Source: Streptomyces sp. NBC_00582
GTDB lineage: Bacteria > Actinomycetota > Actinomycetes > Streptomycetales > Streptomycetaceae
Reading direction: 5' to 3'
Assembly: GCF_036345155.1 (NCBI RefSeq)
Contig: NZ_CP107773.1
Span: 248,001 to 312,000 of the forward strand
DNA length: 64,000 nucleotides
The translations under genes and the position numbers were made by a program. Shown here one piece after another: positions 51,025 through 60,330 of this stretch; position 1 is the first letter of the stretch; every line of letters starts with the position of its first letter. The notes below the pieces were generated by a model. That model was not told the origin of the DNA. It searched no databases and saw only the letters and a list, made by a program, of their open reading frames with translations.

Positions 51025-52065
51025 TCAGCGCGGTTGAGGCCGGGCCGGCGGAGGTCGAGCGGGCCCCGCGGCGCCCGGATGACGCAGGAGCATGTCGGTC
51101 GAGGGGTGCCGCTCCTCGGGCGTGCCACGCAGCAGCGGGGTGAAGATCCGGCCGAAGGGGCCCTGCTCACGCAGCTGCTGGAGGGTGGTGACCCCGACCG
51201 AAAGATGCCGGGCGAGCCGCGCCAGGCGCGGGTCCACGCGCGTGAGCGTGTACAGGTCCTCGGTGCGGTCGGCGAGCCGTTTGGCCAGGGTGGGGCTGGC
51301 CGCGCCGTCGAGGATGATCAGCAGGCGCGGGAACGCCGGATAGGTGTGCTGCCACGCCGGCCGGGTCGACGCCGCGGAGCGCCGCGCACGGTCGGGGTGC
51401 TGAGGTACGAACTCATAGAGCCGTCCGTACGCGGACACCTTCTTGGCGAGGTCGGCCGTGGTCATGGTGGCCCGGTCGAGCTCGATGAACAGGTTGAGCA
51501 TCGTGCGCGCCCCGCGGTGGATGTGCACGTAGTGCAGGACCGAGTCGGAGATGACGTGGTCGTCTTCGAACCGCCGCATCCCGTCACGGATGCGGTGGGC
51601 GACCTCCGGAGTCCAGGACAAGGGCGTGCAGTCATGGCCGAGCCGGCGGGCATGCGTGACGAACGCGATCCCCACCTCGTTGACCGCCAGGGTGTGGGCC
51701 TGGCGTGTGCTGGCCGCCGAATCGGGCGTGACCCGGTAGCGGCGGGAGAACACTTCCGCGGCCTGTTCCACGGCGTCGGCGCCCTCTTCGGTCAAGAACC
51801 AGACGTACGGCTGGTTGAGACGGTTGCTGCCGCTGGACTCGCCCTGGGCACGCAGGCGTTGGACCAGGCCGGCTTCTTCGAGAGTCGCGAGCTGCCGACG
51901 CAGGTAGGACGAGCCACGGGCGCCCGGAGTGAGCAGCCGGTGCAGCTGGTCCGTGGTCATGAGGCGGTGCTGGTAGAGAAGCTCCAGAGCCGACTTGGCG
52001 AGCGCCTGGAAGGACTGGACGCGCTGCGGCTGAGACAGGGGTTCATGATCGGTCAGCGTGCTCAT
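51025..52065 (-). CDS. Replication-relaxation family protein
   Basis: The product is 346 residues. An N-terminal winged helix (ALELLYQHRLMTTDQLHRLLTPGARG and LRRQLATLEEAGLVQRLR in pieces) is followed by an alpha/beta domain with LNLFIELDRATMTTADLAKKVSAYGRLYEF. This matches replication-relaxation proteins of actinobacterial conjugative elements, which are related to mobilisation proteins that act at the nick region. The stop is 71 bases before parB. The ATG overlaps the coupling-ATPase stop (ATGA), which supports a role at the relaxosome. Confidence 0.85.
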   Translation of the reverse strand: MSTLTDHEPLSQPQRVQSFQALAKSALELLYQHRLMTTDQLHRLLTPGARGSSYLRRQLATLEEAGLVQRLRAQGESSGSNRLNQPYVWFLTEEGADAVEQAAEVFSRRYRVTPDSAASTRQAHTLAVNEVGIAFVTHARRLGHDCTPLSWTPEVAHRIRDGMRRFEDDHVISDSVLHYVHIHRGARTMLNLFIELDRATMTTADLAKKVSAYGRLYEFVPQHPDRARRSAASTRPAWQHTYPAFPRLLIILDGAASPTLAKRLADRTEDLYTLTRVDPRLARLARHLSVGVTTLQQLREQGPFGRIFTPLLRGTPEERHPSTDMLLRHPGAAGPARPPPARPQPR

Positions 52066-54431
52066 CCCACTCGTGATCCCTTGTTCTTGACGAGGAAGGT
52101 GACGTTGTCGGGAACCGGCGCCTCCTGGGGCGGCGGGCCCGGGTCGTCGTCCGGCGGCTCCGGGCCGTCGTTGACCGGCGGCTCATCAGGCCCCTGGTCG
52201 TCGTCCGGCGGCGGGGGCGGCAGCGTGGCCAGGAACAGGCGCAGGCGGGTATCGAGCTTGCCGAGGTCGTCGAGGATGTCCCTCACCCGGCGACGACGCA
52301 GGTTCGCGTCGACCGCGGTGTCCAGGCGGTGCACGTCGTCCTCGCGCAGGTAGTCGCCGTACAGCTCCTCGACGCTCGCGCCACGCACCTGGAAGGGATC
52401 GGACTGCCCGCCGTCGAGCGTGACGGACATGACGTAGTGGTAGCGCTGCAACTGCGAGATCGTGTCCGGCGCGACCTTCTTGCCCCACCTGCGCGTGACC
52501 AGCTGCGCCTCGTCGATGTCGCTGGCCGTCGTCGACAGGATCGACAGGTTCTGCAAGAGACCCTGTCGGGTCGTCGGCGAAAGGCGCTGCGACATCTGGG
52601 TCATCGCGAGGAGCTTGACCTTGTACTTACGGAGCTGTTCGGCGATCGCGGCGAGGGTGCCCTTGCTGGCGCCGTCCACCGCGGTGAGCTCGTCGATGAA
52701 CGCGTAGAAGTCCTTGCGGTCGGCAACGGGCATGGTGCGCCGAGACAGGCCGGCCCGGAACAGGTCGTAGATCAGCAGGCACGAGACAATGCGGTCGGTG
52801 TCGCCGGTGCCCGACGGGCACACGAACACAATCCGCCCGGTGTCCATGGCATGCCGGATGTCGTACGTGCTCAGCGACGAACCGAGGAAGCCCTTCAAGC
52901 TGTTGGAGCTGTCGAGTCGCTCGATGATGTTTGTGACGACAGGGGTGGCCTCGTTCGAGTATTTCGGGTAGGTATGCACCCAGAAGTCGCGCAGCGTCTT
53001 GGGCAGGTACGGCACGATCGCGTCGCGCCACACCTCGTCATTGAGCAGGGTGCGGATCTGGAAGATCGTCGGTGCCAGATCGGGCCGGCCGGCCTGCGAG
53101 AGGATCCACGACAGACGGGCGAGCGTCTCGACCGAACGCGTGAGGATCGTCTTGGCGCGGCCCGCGCTGTCGGACCAGTTCAGCGCACTCGCGAAGCCAG
53201 TGACGATCGCATTGACGATGTCGGGGATCTCCGACTCCCCGCGGTTCTCCATGGACAGCGGATTCCACGAACCGACCATCGCGTCGAGGTCCGGCGAGGT
53301 CAGGTCGATCTCCCACAGCCGCGGGGCGATCTGCGGATGCGCAAGGTACGGACGTGCGCGTTGCCAGCCGTCGCCGTGCGGGTCCAGGAACAGGATTCCG
53401 TGGCCGTTGTGGGCGAGCGCGATCGCCTGCACCAAGCTCATCTCGGTCTTGCCGTAACCGGCCTTTCCGAGGAAGAGCCCGAACAGGAGGTAGATCAAGG
53501 GCAGACCGGCCAGCCGTTCGCCGCCACCCGGCTTGGCCACCCATCCCAGCGGCAACAGGTCCGGCTGCCCAGTCCAGGTCGGCAGACTCGGGGGCGGCGG
53601 GGGGACCACGCCACCGGATCGGGCAACATTCGCCGCCATGTTGTGCTTCGTGGCGGGCTTGAGCAGGCCGGCGAGCTCCGCGCCCGTCACCCAGCTGGCT
53701 CGCCGCGGGGCGAACTCGCCCGTGGCGAAACGGCGGTCGAAACTGCGCCGGTACAGCCGCGAGTCCGCGCGGAGCCGCGTGACGAGCAGGTTCAGCCCGA
53801 CCGGGCGCAGGTGGTTGTCGCCGGCCCAACCTTCGAGCGTCGCCATGATCTGTTCGAGCAGCATGCGCGGTCGCGTCGGGTCGGAGGAGCAGGTCCGGAT
53901 CAGCAGCTGCAGAGCGAACACCGGATCGGCGCCGGGTCCGAACTTGCCCATGGCCGCCTTGACGTCGGAGATGCTGGGCATGCGCTGCCTCTGCGCCGGC
54001 CGTTGGCCGCCGCGACCCTGCTGGCCGCGCATCTCCGCGGCGATCTCGTTGCCCAGGAAGGCCAGGCCGCCGAAGTTGGGGCCGCCCGTGGCCTGCCTCG
54101 GAAGACCGGGGATCGCCGGCATGCTGCTCGGGTTGCGACGCGCCTGCGCCAGCAGGCGGCTGCGCCGGCGACTGACCTTGGACGGTGGTATCGGCACCAG
54201 ATCCAGCACGATGTCCGCCCGCTCGCCCAGGTCCTCGCGCACGTCGGCGACGGCGGCCGCGAGCGCCTCCAACGGGTCGGGCTTGAGCGGCACCTCTCGC
54301 AAAGACAGGTAGTCGGGCAGGGCCAGAGCCAGTTCGGCGCGGGCGACGTGCTGCGTCGGCTTGTCCTTGCGGGGCTTGGGCCTGCTCGGGCCGCGCCGCT
54401 TCGCGCCGGGGGACATCGAGTTCTTGCTCAC
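52062..54431 (-). CDS. Conjugal-transfer coupling ATPase (TraD/TraG-like)
   Basis: The product is 789 residues. Walker A is GKAGYGKTE (about residues 322-330) and Walker B is FYAFIDELTAVD (about 580). ILFLDPHGDGW and LLAMTQMSQRLS are typical of VirD4/TraG-type or HerA-like DNA-transfer ATPases. The C-terminal tail is Pro/Asp-rich. It would drive DNA to the secretion channel. Of several GTG starts, 54431 is best placed after AAAGGAGG; the reading could begin at 54455. It is coupled to the replication-relaxation gene. Confidence 0.87.
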   Translation of the reverse strand: MSKNSMSPGAKRRGPSRPKPRKDKPTQHVARAELALALPDYLSLREVPLKPDPLEALAAAVADVREDLGERADIVLDLVPIPPSKVSRRRSRLLAQARRNPSSMPAIPGLPRQATGGPNFGGLAFLGNEIAAEMRGQQGRGGQRPAQRQRMPSISDVKAAMGKFGPGADPVFALQLLIRTCSSDPTRPRMLLEQIMATLEGWAGDNHLRPVGLNLLVTRLRADSRLYRRSFDRRFATGEFAPRRASWVTGAELAGLLKPATKHNMAANVARSGGVVPPPPPSLPTWTGQPDLLPLGWVAKPGGGERLAGLPLIYLLFGLFLGKAGYGKTEMSLVQAIALAHNGHGILFLDPHGDGWQRARPYLAHPQIAPRLWEIDLTSPDLDAMVGSWNPLSMENRGESEIPDIVNAIVTGFASALNWSDSAGRAKTILTRSVETLARLSWILSQAGRPDLAPTIFQIRTLLNDEVWRDAIVPYLPKTLRDFWVHTYPKYSNEATPVVTNIIERLDSSNSLKGFLGSSLSTYDIRHAMDTGRIVFVCPSGTGDTDRIVSCLLIYDLFRAGLSRRTMPVADRKDFYAFIDELTAVDGASKGTLAAIAEQLRKYKVKLLAMTQMSQRLSPTTRQGLLQNLSILSTTASDIDEAQLVTRRWGKKVAPDTISQLQRYHYVMSVTLDGGQSDPFQVRGASVEELYGDYLREDDVHRLDTAVDANLRRRRVRDILDDLGKLDTRLRLFLATLPPPPPDDDQGPDEPPVNDGPEPPDDDPGPPPQEAPVPDNVTFLVKNKGSRVG

Positions 54432-54451
54432 CACTGCCTCCTTTCGTTTCG

Positions 54452-54979
54452 TCACGCCGCGAGCGCGGTGTGGGAGTTGCTGTCGAGGTCGGCGCCGAGC
54501 CGGATCTCAGGACGGTCGGCGTCTATCGCGGCGGCGCCGACCGCGCGCATCTCGCACTGGCTGTAGCCCTGGTGGCGCAGGATCGCCGCCGCCCGAGCCG
54601 GACCCTCGACGCGCATCGTCAGAAGCCCGCCTTGGGACAGCAGCCGTACGCGCACCGCGGTCCCGCGCACCGGGGTAAAGGCCCAGCGCGACACGCTTCG
54701 CTGCGCCTGAGCCAGTTGCTTGGCGAAGCGCAGAACGTCCTCGAGTACGGGGTCGAAGCCGGTGGTCGGCAGGACCTCGAAGGCCTGCCGGTCCTTCAGT
54801 CGGCGCCGGCCGAAGCGCCGGCGTGCCACGGACACGGCCAGAACGAGGGGGGCGACCGCCACGGGTACGACGGCCAGCAGCCACACGTTGTCGGCCACCC
54901 AGGCGTAGACGGCCTCGCCGTACGCCGGCAGGTTCTGTCCGACGTCGATCAGACGGTCGATGACATCGTTCGTGGTCAT
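54452..54979 (-). CDS. Membrane protein before the coupling ATPase
   Basis: The product is 175 residues with one strong membrane segment (about residues 28-52), preceded by a short outer or cytosolic stretch and followed by a basic patch (ARRRFGRRRLKDR). The rest is soluble alpha/beta (VRVRLLSQGGLLTMRVEGPARAAAIL in part). The ATG has GGAG at nine bases. It lies 20 bases before the ATPase gene, so it may anchor or regulate it in the transfer complex. The family is not recognised. Confidence 0.7.
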   Translation of the reverse strand: MTTNDVIDRLIDVGQNLPAYGEAVYAWVADNVWLLAVVPVAVAPLVLAVSVARRRFGRRRLKDRQAFEVLPTTGFDPVLEDVLRFAKQLAQAQRSVSRWAFTPVRGTAVRVRLLSQGGLLTMRVEGPARAAAILRHQGYSQCEMRAVGAAAIDADRPEIRLGADLDSNSHTALAA

Positions 54980-55381
54980 CGGGTGGCTCCGGGGGGCGAA
55001 GCGGCGGGGAACAAGGTGAGGGAAGGCATGTCGGAACTCCGGGGGGCGAGGGGGAGTGCGGATGCCCATAGAGGTGTCGAAAGCGGTGACCGTGTGACAT
55101 GGCTGGGCGGACTTTTTGATCGCGGAGCGGGAGCCGCTGACCTCCGATGTGCGCGGAAACGCAACTCAGCCCGCGTGCGTCCTGGCCATCCAGCCCAGTC
55201 TCCGCAGGTCAGCGCACCTAAGGCCCGACGCGCGGCCGCTGCCGGCCCTGGAACGTTGCCCAGCGGCGAACGGCGGTCGTTCCGCTCCATGGCGGCCGGG
55301 ATGTCTCACCGGCGTTGCGCTTCCTACAGCGCCTCGGCCTGCCAGAACGGGGTGCGGGCCCCTGAACGGTAGACATGGAGT
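54980..55381. other. 402 bp intergenic region between divergent genes
   Basis: I see no gene. The region lies between the start of the leftward transfer-partition operon (54979) and the rightward gene at 55382, so it should hold promoters for both. No copy of the twelve-member repeated promoter is present. It is a candidate place for an origin of transfer, but no known nick motif is recognised. Confidence 0.4.
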
Positions 55382-55807
55382 GTGAGCGGAATCGACGGGG
55401 AGGGCGAGGCCGAGGCCCTGCCGGAGCTGTGCGACCTGTGCGGTGTCACAGTCGACGACGACAGCGAGTGGTACGCGTCGGTCCGAGACTCGTCGGTGGT
55501 CCACGCTTTCGACCCGAAAGGCGACGGCAGGCGCCTGCTGGTGGGATGCACCAGCGAGCACCTCGAGCAGCTGATCGAGCAGTACAAACGTCGGCCGTTC
55601 ATCGACGCTGAGTTGTGGGCAGGCCAGATCGGCCGGGCGATCGGGCATCATCCCCAGGGGATCAGCGCCGACGAGCTGGCGGAGGAGACTGGTCTGAACC
55701 CGGCCCAAATCGAACTCGGTGTGCTGTGGCAGAACTTCGGCGCCCTGCGCTGGCATCAACAGTTCGGAACTGGTGAAGGACCGGCCCCCGACGCGACCGA
55801 CGAATGA
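55382..55807 (+). CDS. Hypothetical protein
   Basis: The product is 141 residues, acidic, from a GTG. An N-terminal Cys pair (LCDLCGVTV) and a later Cys may bind zinc. The C-terminal part (ISADELAEETGLNPAQIELGVLWQNFGALRW in pieces) looks like a small helix-turn-helix. It is the only rightward gene in the conjugation region. It might be a regulator of the divergent operon, but that is not shown. Confidence 0.6.
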   Translation: MSGIDGEGEAEALPELCDLCGVTVDDDSEWYASVRDSSVVHAFDPKGDGRRLLVGCTSEHLEQLIEQYKRRPFIDAELWAGQIGRAIGHHPQGISADELAEETGLNPAQIELGVLWQNFGALRWHQQFGTGEGPAPDATDE

Positions 55808-55906
55808 GCGAACCGGGGCTATCCCACCGGCCTTGCGCTGTCGGGCAACATGAGCCCAAGGCCAGCGGGCGTCGCGAAGCGCAACGAGGAACGACAAAGA
55901 CGCAGG

Positions 55907-56950
55907 TCAGCCAACACGCTTCATGACCAGAATCTGGGGCTTCCAGTACGAGAGCGGCTTCAGGCGCACCTTGAGGCCGGTCCTGGGGGCTTCGATGACC
56001 TGGCCGTTGCCCACGAACATGCCGACATGCTCGGGGCGAGAGGCGCTGCCGCGGGCGAAGAGCAGATCGCCAGGCTGGAGATCGTCAGTGGATCGCACCA
56101 CGGTCCCTTGATTCACCTGGTCATACGTGGTCCGCGGCAGGTTCACACCTACGCTGGCCCACGCCATTTTCACGAGGCTTGAGCAGTCACAGCCGTTCCC
56201 CCCGGTGTACGGCGCGCGGCAGTCCCCACCGAACACGTAGGCGGTGTCCAGCGCCTTCTGCGCCGCGGCGACGGCTTGTCCGGTCCGCCCGCTACCCGCA
56301 GGCACCGGGCCGCTCTGGGTCAGGGCGTCGGTCCACTTCTTGGCGAGGCTACGGATGATCTTGACGTAGTTCTGGGTCTCCGGATACGGGGGGATCCCCC
56401 CGTACTTCTTCACCGCGTACGGCCCGGCGTTGTAGGCGGCCAACATGTTGTCTGCCTTGTCACCGGGGACACTGCGGACGTCCTTGGCGATGTCGCAGTC
56501 GTAGTCGACGGCGGCCGGCACCGCGTCGGCAGGGTCGAAGACGTCCTTGTCGCCGTCACCATCGCCGTCCTTGCCGTGCGTCGTCCATGTCCCGGGGATG
56601 AACTGCGCGATGCCACTGGCGACCGGCACCTTGACCTTCTTCCCGTCCTTCTCGACGGTCTTGAACGACTGGATCTTCGGGTCGAATCCGCTCTCCTGAT
56701 ACAGCTGAGCCGCCAGCAGGGCGGGTGTGACCTCGGGACACCCGTACTGGTTGATGGCCTTGTCGATCAGCGTCCGCAGCCAATCCGGAACGTCAGCGCC
56801 TTGGGATATCCCACCGCCGAAGCCGGCGTTCTCGATGCCGTTGCCCATGTTGTCGCTTCCGATCTTCGTTGCGACAGCCATCACGGTGGCGACGAGGAGG
56901 GCGCAGCAGCACAACCAGGTGATGCCGAGGCCGATGAGGATCTTCTTCAC
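55907..56950 (-). CDS. Cell-wall hydrolase: lytic transglycosylase plus NlpC/P60
   Basis: The product is 347 residues. An N-terminal membrane anchor (residues 4-27) is followed by a goose-lysozyme/SLT-like domain with AAQLYQESGFDPK (catalytic Glu), SGIAQFIPGTW and AAYNAGPYAVKKYGG. An NlpC/P60 domain follows with DCSSLVKMAWASVG (catalytic Cys), RPEHVGMFVG (His) and the C-terminal part. Such two-domain hydrolases open peptidoglycan for conjugation channels in Gram-positive bacteria. The GTG has GAGGAG upstream at nine bases. It is the last gene of the secretion operon. Confidence 0.93.
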   Translation of the reverse strand: MKKILIGLGITWLCCCALLVATVMAVATKIGSDNMGNGIENAGFGGGISQGADVPDWLRTLIDKAINQYGCPEVTPALLAAQLYQESGFDPKIQSFKTVEKDGKKVKVPVASGIAQFIPGTWTTHGKDGDGDGDKDVFDPADAVPAAVDYDCDIAKDVRSVPGDKADNMLAAYNAGPYAVKKYGGIPPYPETQNYVKIIRSLAKKWTDALTQSGPVPAGSGRTGQAVAAAQKALDTAYVFGGDCRAPYTGGNGCDCSSLVKMAWASVGVNLPRTTYDQVNQGTVVRSTDDLQPGDLLFARGSASRPEHVGMFVGNGQVIEAPRTGLKVRLKPLSYWKPQILVMKRVG

Positions 56951-56960
56951 CGTGGTCTCC

Positions 56961-57620
56961 TCACGCGTTCACGAGCGCGCCGACTCGCCACGCGTCTGCG
57001 GAAGCGAGGTGCACCTCGAGCGCGAGCTGATCGGGGGAGTGGGTGGGCTGGTGGCCGGCTGAGTAGGTCGTGCAGGTGTAGAGGACTCGTACGAAGGCGC
57101 GGGTCATGGTCGGCGCCGGCGCTCCGTCGGGTGCGGCTACGCGGTCGATGGCGCAGGTGACGCGGGTCTTGTCGGCAACCCACTGCTGCCACAGCCGCGT
57201 GGATCGGTCGCCCGGCTCCCGCAGTTGAGTAGCGAGGTCCGCGGTGGCGTAGGCCGCGGCACGTCGCCCGGCGTCGCTGAAGGAGGTGTCGTGTCCCGGG
57301 CTCGCATCGTGCGAGGCCCAGGCGATGGCGAACTGGCGAGCCGTCTCCGCAGCCTTCGGCGGCACGGACGCCGGGGCGGGCGCCTCGTCCGGCGCTGTGG
57401 TGCCCTGTATGGAGAGAGCCGCAGAGCCGGCCGGCTCGGGCTGAGTCGGCTGCGCTTCGGAGGTGTGTGTCGAAGAGGCCGCCGGCGCGGGCGAAGCCGC
57501 GCGCGAGGCCGGACGGCCGCGGTCGACGACGAGAAGCAGGATCCCGCTGATCGCCAGGAGGGCGGCCGCGGCGAAGAGCGCGACAACCTTCACGGTGCTG
57601 GTGTTCACGGGCTCGGGCAT
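56961..57620 (-). CDS. VirB8/TcpC-like membrane protein
   Basis: The product is 219 residues. It has one N-terminal membrane segment (about residues 12-32), a Pro/Ala/Thr-rich linker, then a soluble domain (AAETARQFAIAWASHD, RLWQQWVADKTRVTCAIDRV, HLASADAWRVGALVNA) that fits the extracytoplasmic NTF2-like VirB8/TcpC type. These proteins form the inner-membrane core of conjugation channels. The ATG has AGGAGG eight bases upstream. Ten bases separate it from the hydrolase gene. Confidence 0.72.
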   Translation of the reverse strand: MPEPVNTSTVKVVALFAAAALLAISGILLLVVDRGRPASRAASPAPAASSTHTSEAQPTQPEPAGSAALSIQGTTAPDEAPAPASVPPKAAETARQFAIAWASHDASPGHDTSFSDAGRRAAAYATADLATQLREPGDRSTRLWQQWVADKTRVTCAIDRVAAPDGAPAPTMTRAFVRVLYTCTTYSAGHQPTHSPDQLALEVHLASADAWRVGALVNA

Positions 57621-57705
57621 GGGGCACCTCCTGCGGGCATGGCCGGTAAGACGGGTCAGGGATGCGCGGGGGTGAGCAGCAGGTGTCGCTCACCCCCGCG
57701 GCCAG

Positions 57706-60330
57706 TCAGGGGCGCCGGGGCGGGCCCGCCGGCCGCGTCGCCCGGCGGATGGGCCGGGGAGGCGGTGGTGATGCAGGCGGGGCGCCGCCGCTGGGCGAAG
57801 GCACGGGCAGCACCGGTGCGGGGATGGAGGCCGGTCCCGCCGCCGAGCGGCCGGACGGAGCGGTAGCCCCCGAGGACGGCGCAGGCCCGGGCACAGGCGG
57901 CGAGCTGGCGGCCGCGCGCACACCAGGAGGACTCGACGGGCGCGTTGGTCCGGAGATCGGTTGGGCCATGCCGAGCTGGGCGTTGGCCGCGTGACGTCCC
58001 ACGAACCGCCCTGCGGTCTGCATGTTGCGCCGGTACTCGTTGCCGAAGGCGCGGGCGCCGTCGACCTTTGCCGTGACCCGCGCGCCGGCCCGGTTCTTCG
58101 CTGCTGTCAGCTGCCCCTTGACGGCGTTGGCCCGGGCGGCTGCGGCCGTCCCGCCCCGCTTGGCAGCTGCGATGCCTCGGGGGACGCCTACCGGGGCACC
58201 CACTGTCGCGAGGGTGGCGAACTTCGTGGCCTTCCAGCCGAACCGCGCTGTCGCGGCGGCGCCCTTGCCGGCCGCCAGGGTGGCCCGGCCTCCGCGGGAC
58301 TGCGCCATCTTGTTCGAAGCGGCAGTGGCGAGTCGGCGGCGCAGTGCCTGCTTGGCGGCTCCTTGCGCGGCGACCTTCGCGGCTGTCGCGGCGCCACCGG
58401 TGCCCACGGCGGCCGCGGCGTTGGTGGCGAGGCGTGCGGCCGAGCGCAGGCGGCCACCGCGTTTGCCGCGCTGGGGCGTTCCCATCCACATCTGCTTGGC
58501 CGTGCGCCCAGCCTTGCCGATCGGCCTGCTGACCTTGCGGGCTTCACCGCGGGCCTCGCCGAACAGCTGCTTGATGCCCGGGGCGGTCTCGGCGTATCGG
58601 CCGAAGGAGTTGAAGACGCTCTGACGGCTGCCGCCGACGCGGGCGTTGGCCAGGCGCCGGTTCAAGTTGACGCTGACCTGCCGCGCGGTCTCCTTGATCT
58701 TCTTCTGGCCGACGATTCCCGCGACGGCAGCGAGGTCCAGGCAGATGAACTTGACGGCGAGGATCTCACCGGTGTCCGCGTCGATCAGCGCGACGATGAT
58801 CACGATGAAGACCGCGAGGAACAAGATCGCGAGGATGACGCCGAGGACGGCCTTGATGATGGCCGAGACCCAGCGCCACAGAACTCCGCGGCCGCCGCCG
58901 GGCAGGATGCCCGCGGCCAGGGCCCAGTGCCCCTTGATGCCTTCGAAGGCGAGCCAGCCCTGCGCGACCAGGAAGGTGCCGGTGACCAGGACCATGAGCA
59001 CGGAGACGATGATCGCCGCGAGCGCGACGAAGGCCGCCGAGAACGTCATGTCGGCCGACGCCTTCTTTGCGTCGCCCTCCTTGACCTTGCACACCTTGGT
59101 GAAATGCTCGCCCGCGTTGGTGAGTTGTGCCGCGTAGGTGGCCTCACCGGTGGGGTTGATCCTGTTGGCCTCGAAGAAGTCGATGCCCATTTGCTCGAAG
59201 TTGTACTTGACCAGCGACGCCTCGGCGAAAGCCTTTGAGCACGCAGGGTCCTTGAACGTCTTGCCGTAGAGCATCAACTGGGTCGGCTTCACGATGAACG
59301 CGTCGACCAGAGCGTCGGTGATCGGCTTGGAGACGTTCTCCGGCTTGGCGTCACCCTCCGGGTTCTGGGACAGGACGACCGCACTGACCTCCAACGAGAG
59401 GTCCTTTGCCTTCCCGATCAGGCCGTCGTCGCTCAGCAGCATCGTCGAACCGCCCGGTGAGGGCTGGTCGTGTGTGCCCAGCAGCACCTGCGCCGGTGAG
59501 AGCAGAACCGTGGTGGCGATGGCGGCGACGACCAGGGACGTGCCGGCTTCGGCGAAGCCCTTGCTGCGGTTCTTGAAGAGGATCTGCCAAGCCGCGTACA
59601 GGCCTGCGAACAGAAGGAACAGCCCGGGCAGCCCGAGGCGGTTGATGACTTGATCGCGCAAACTGGTGGCGATGTTGTCGGCGGGCTTGACCAGGATCTT
59701 CGCGAGCCCGAAGTTGAGCGCCCAGTCGATCAGCCAGCACGCGAACCCCACGAACCACTTCGCGATCCCGAAGAAGAACTGCGCCAGCAGATTCCAAATT
59801 GTCAAGTCGATGTCGGTCCAGCCGCCCGTGTCTGAGTCGACGCTGTACGCCGAGATCGGGACGCCGTCCTTGTCCTTGACGTTGAACGGCTGCAGCAGGC
59901 CGTTGGAGCCGTCCTTGGGCGATTTGCTCAGGTCCTCGACCGGCTTGTCCTCGTCACCCGGCTGAGGCGCAGGCGGTGTTACCCCGGGGCGGGGCTCCAT
60001 CGGGTTGTAGGTATCTTCCGGCTTGGGCTTCGTCGTCGGCTTGTCGTCCTTGCCGTCGGCACCCCCGCCACTGCCGCCCTCCTTGCAGTACTTGTACTGA
60101 GCACTGTCGTGGGGCAGTTGGTCACACGGGTCGGGCGTGTCCTTGTCGCCGCCCGGCTTCGGAGTGGGCTTGGCGTCCGGAGCGGTGGGGGCCGGCCCGG
60201 GGCTCGGGGTGGGGACCGTGTCCGCGAAGGCGACCGCGGCGCTCAGACCCAGCAGCAGTGCCAGGGGCACGGCGATGAGCCAGATACGCAGGGCTCGCCG
60301 GCGGGGCGCGGCACGGGATGCGGATTTCAT
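57706..60330 (-). CDS. VirB6/TrbL-like multi-pass membrane protein
   Basis: The product is 874 residues. A signal peptide (cleavage near AVAFA, residue 35) is followed by a Pro/Lys-rich outer segment, then seven or so hydrophobic segments between about 170 and 520. A long basic, Ala-rich cytosolic tail follows. The layout matches the large polytopic channel proteins of actinobacterial type IV systems (VirB6-like). The tail with many Lys and Arg may bind DNA or the ATPases. The ATG overlaps the VirB4-like stop (ATGA). Confidence 0.8.
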   Translation of the reverse strand: MKSASRAAPRRRALRIWLIAVPLALLLGLSAAVAFADTVPTPSPGPAPTAPDAKPTPKPGGDKDTPDPCDQLPHDSAQYKYCKEGGSGGGADGKDDKPTTKPKPEDTYNPMEPRPGVTPPAPQPGDEDKPVEDLSKSPKDGSNGLLQPFNVKDKDGVPISAYSVDSDTGGWTDIDLTIWNLLAQFFFGIAKWFVGFACWLIDWALNFGLAKILVKPADNIATSLRDQVINRLGLPGLFLLFAGLYAAWQILFKNRSKGFAEAGTSLVVAAIATTVLLSPAQVLLGTHDQPSPGGSTMLLSDDGLIGKAKDLSLEVSAVVLSQNPEGDAKPENVSKPITDALVDAFIVKPTQLMLYGKTFKDPACSKAFAEASLVKYNFEQMGIDFFEANRINPTGEATYAAQLTNAGEHFTKVCKVKEGDAKKASADMTFSAAFVALAAIIVSVLMVLVTGTFLVAQGWLAFEGIKGHWALAAGILPGGGRGVLWRWVSAIIKAVLGVILAILFLAVFIVIIVALIDADTGEILAVKFICLDLAAVAGIVGQKKIKETARQVSVNLNRRLANARVGGSRQSVFNSFGRYAETAPGIKQLFGEARGEARKVSRPIGKAGRTAKQMWMGTPQRGKRGGRLRSAARLATNAAAAVGTGGAATAAKVAAQGAAKQALRRRLATAASNKMAQSRGGRATLAAGKGAAATARFGWKATKFATLATVGAPVGVPRGIAAAKRGGTAAAARANAVKGQLTAAKNRAGARVTAKVDGARAFGNEYRRNMQTAGRFVGRHAANAQLGMAQPISGPTRPSSPPGVRAAASSPPVPGPAPSSGATAPSGRSAAGPASIPAPVLPVPSPSGGAPPASPPPPRPIRRATRPAGPPRRP

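Noticed and set aside
52329..54566. Very long plus-strand frame opposite the coupling ATPase
   Set aside because: It is a shadow of the Walker-motif protein on the other strand, caused by high GC at third positions.
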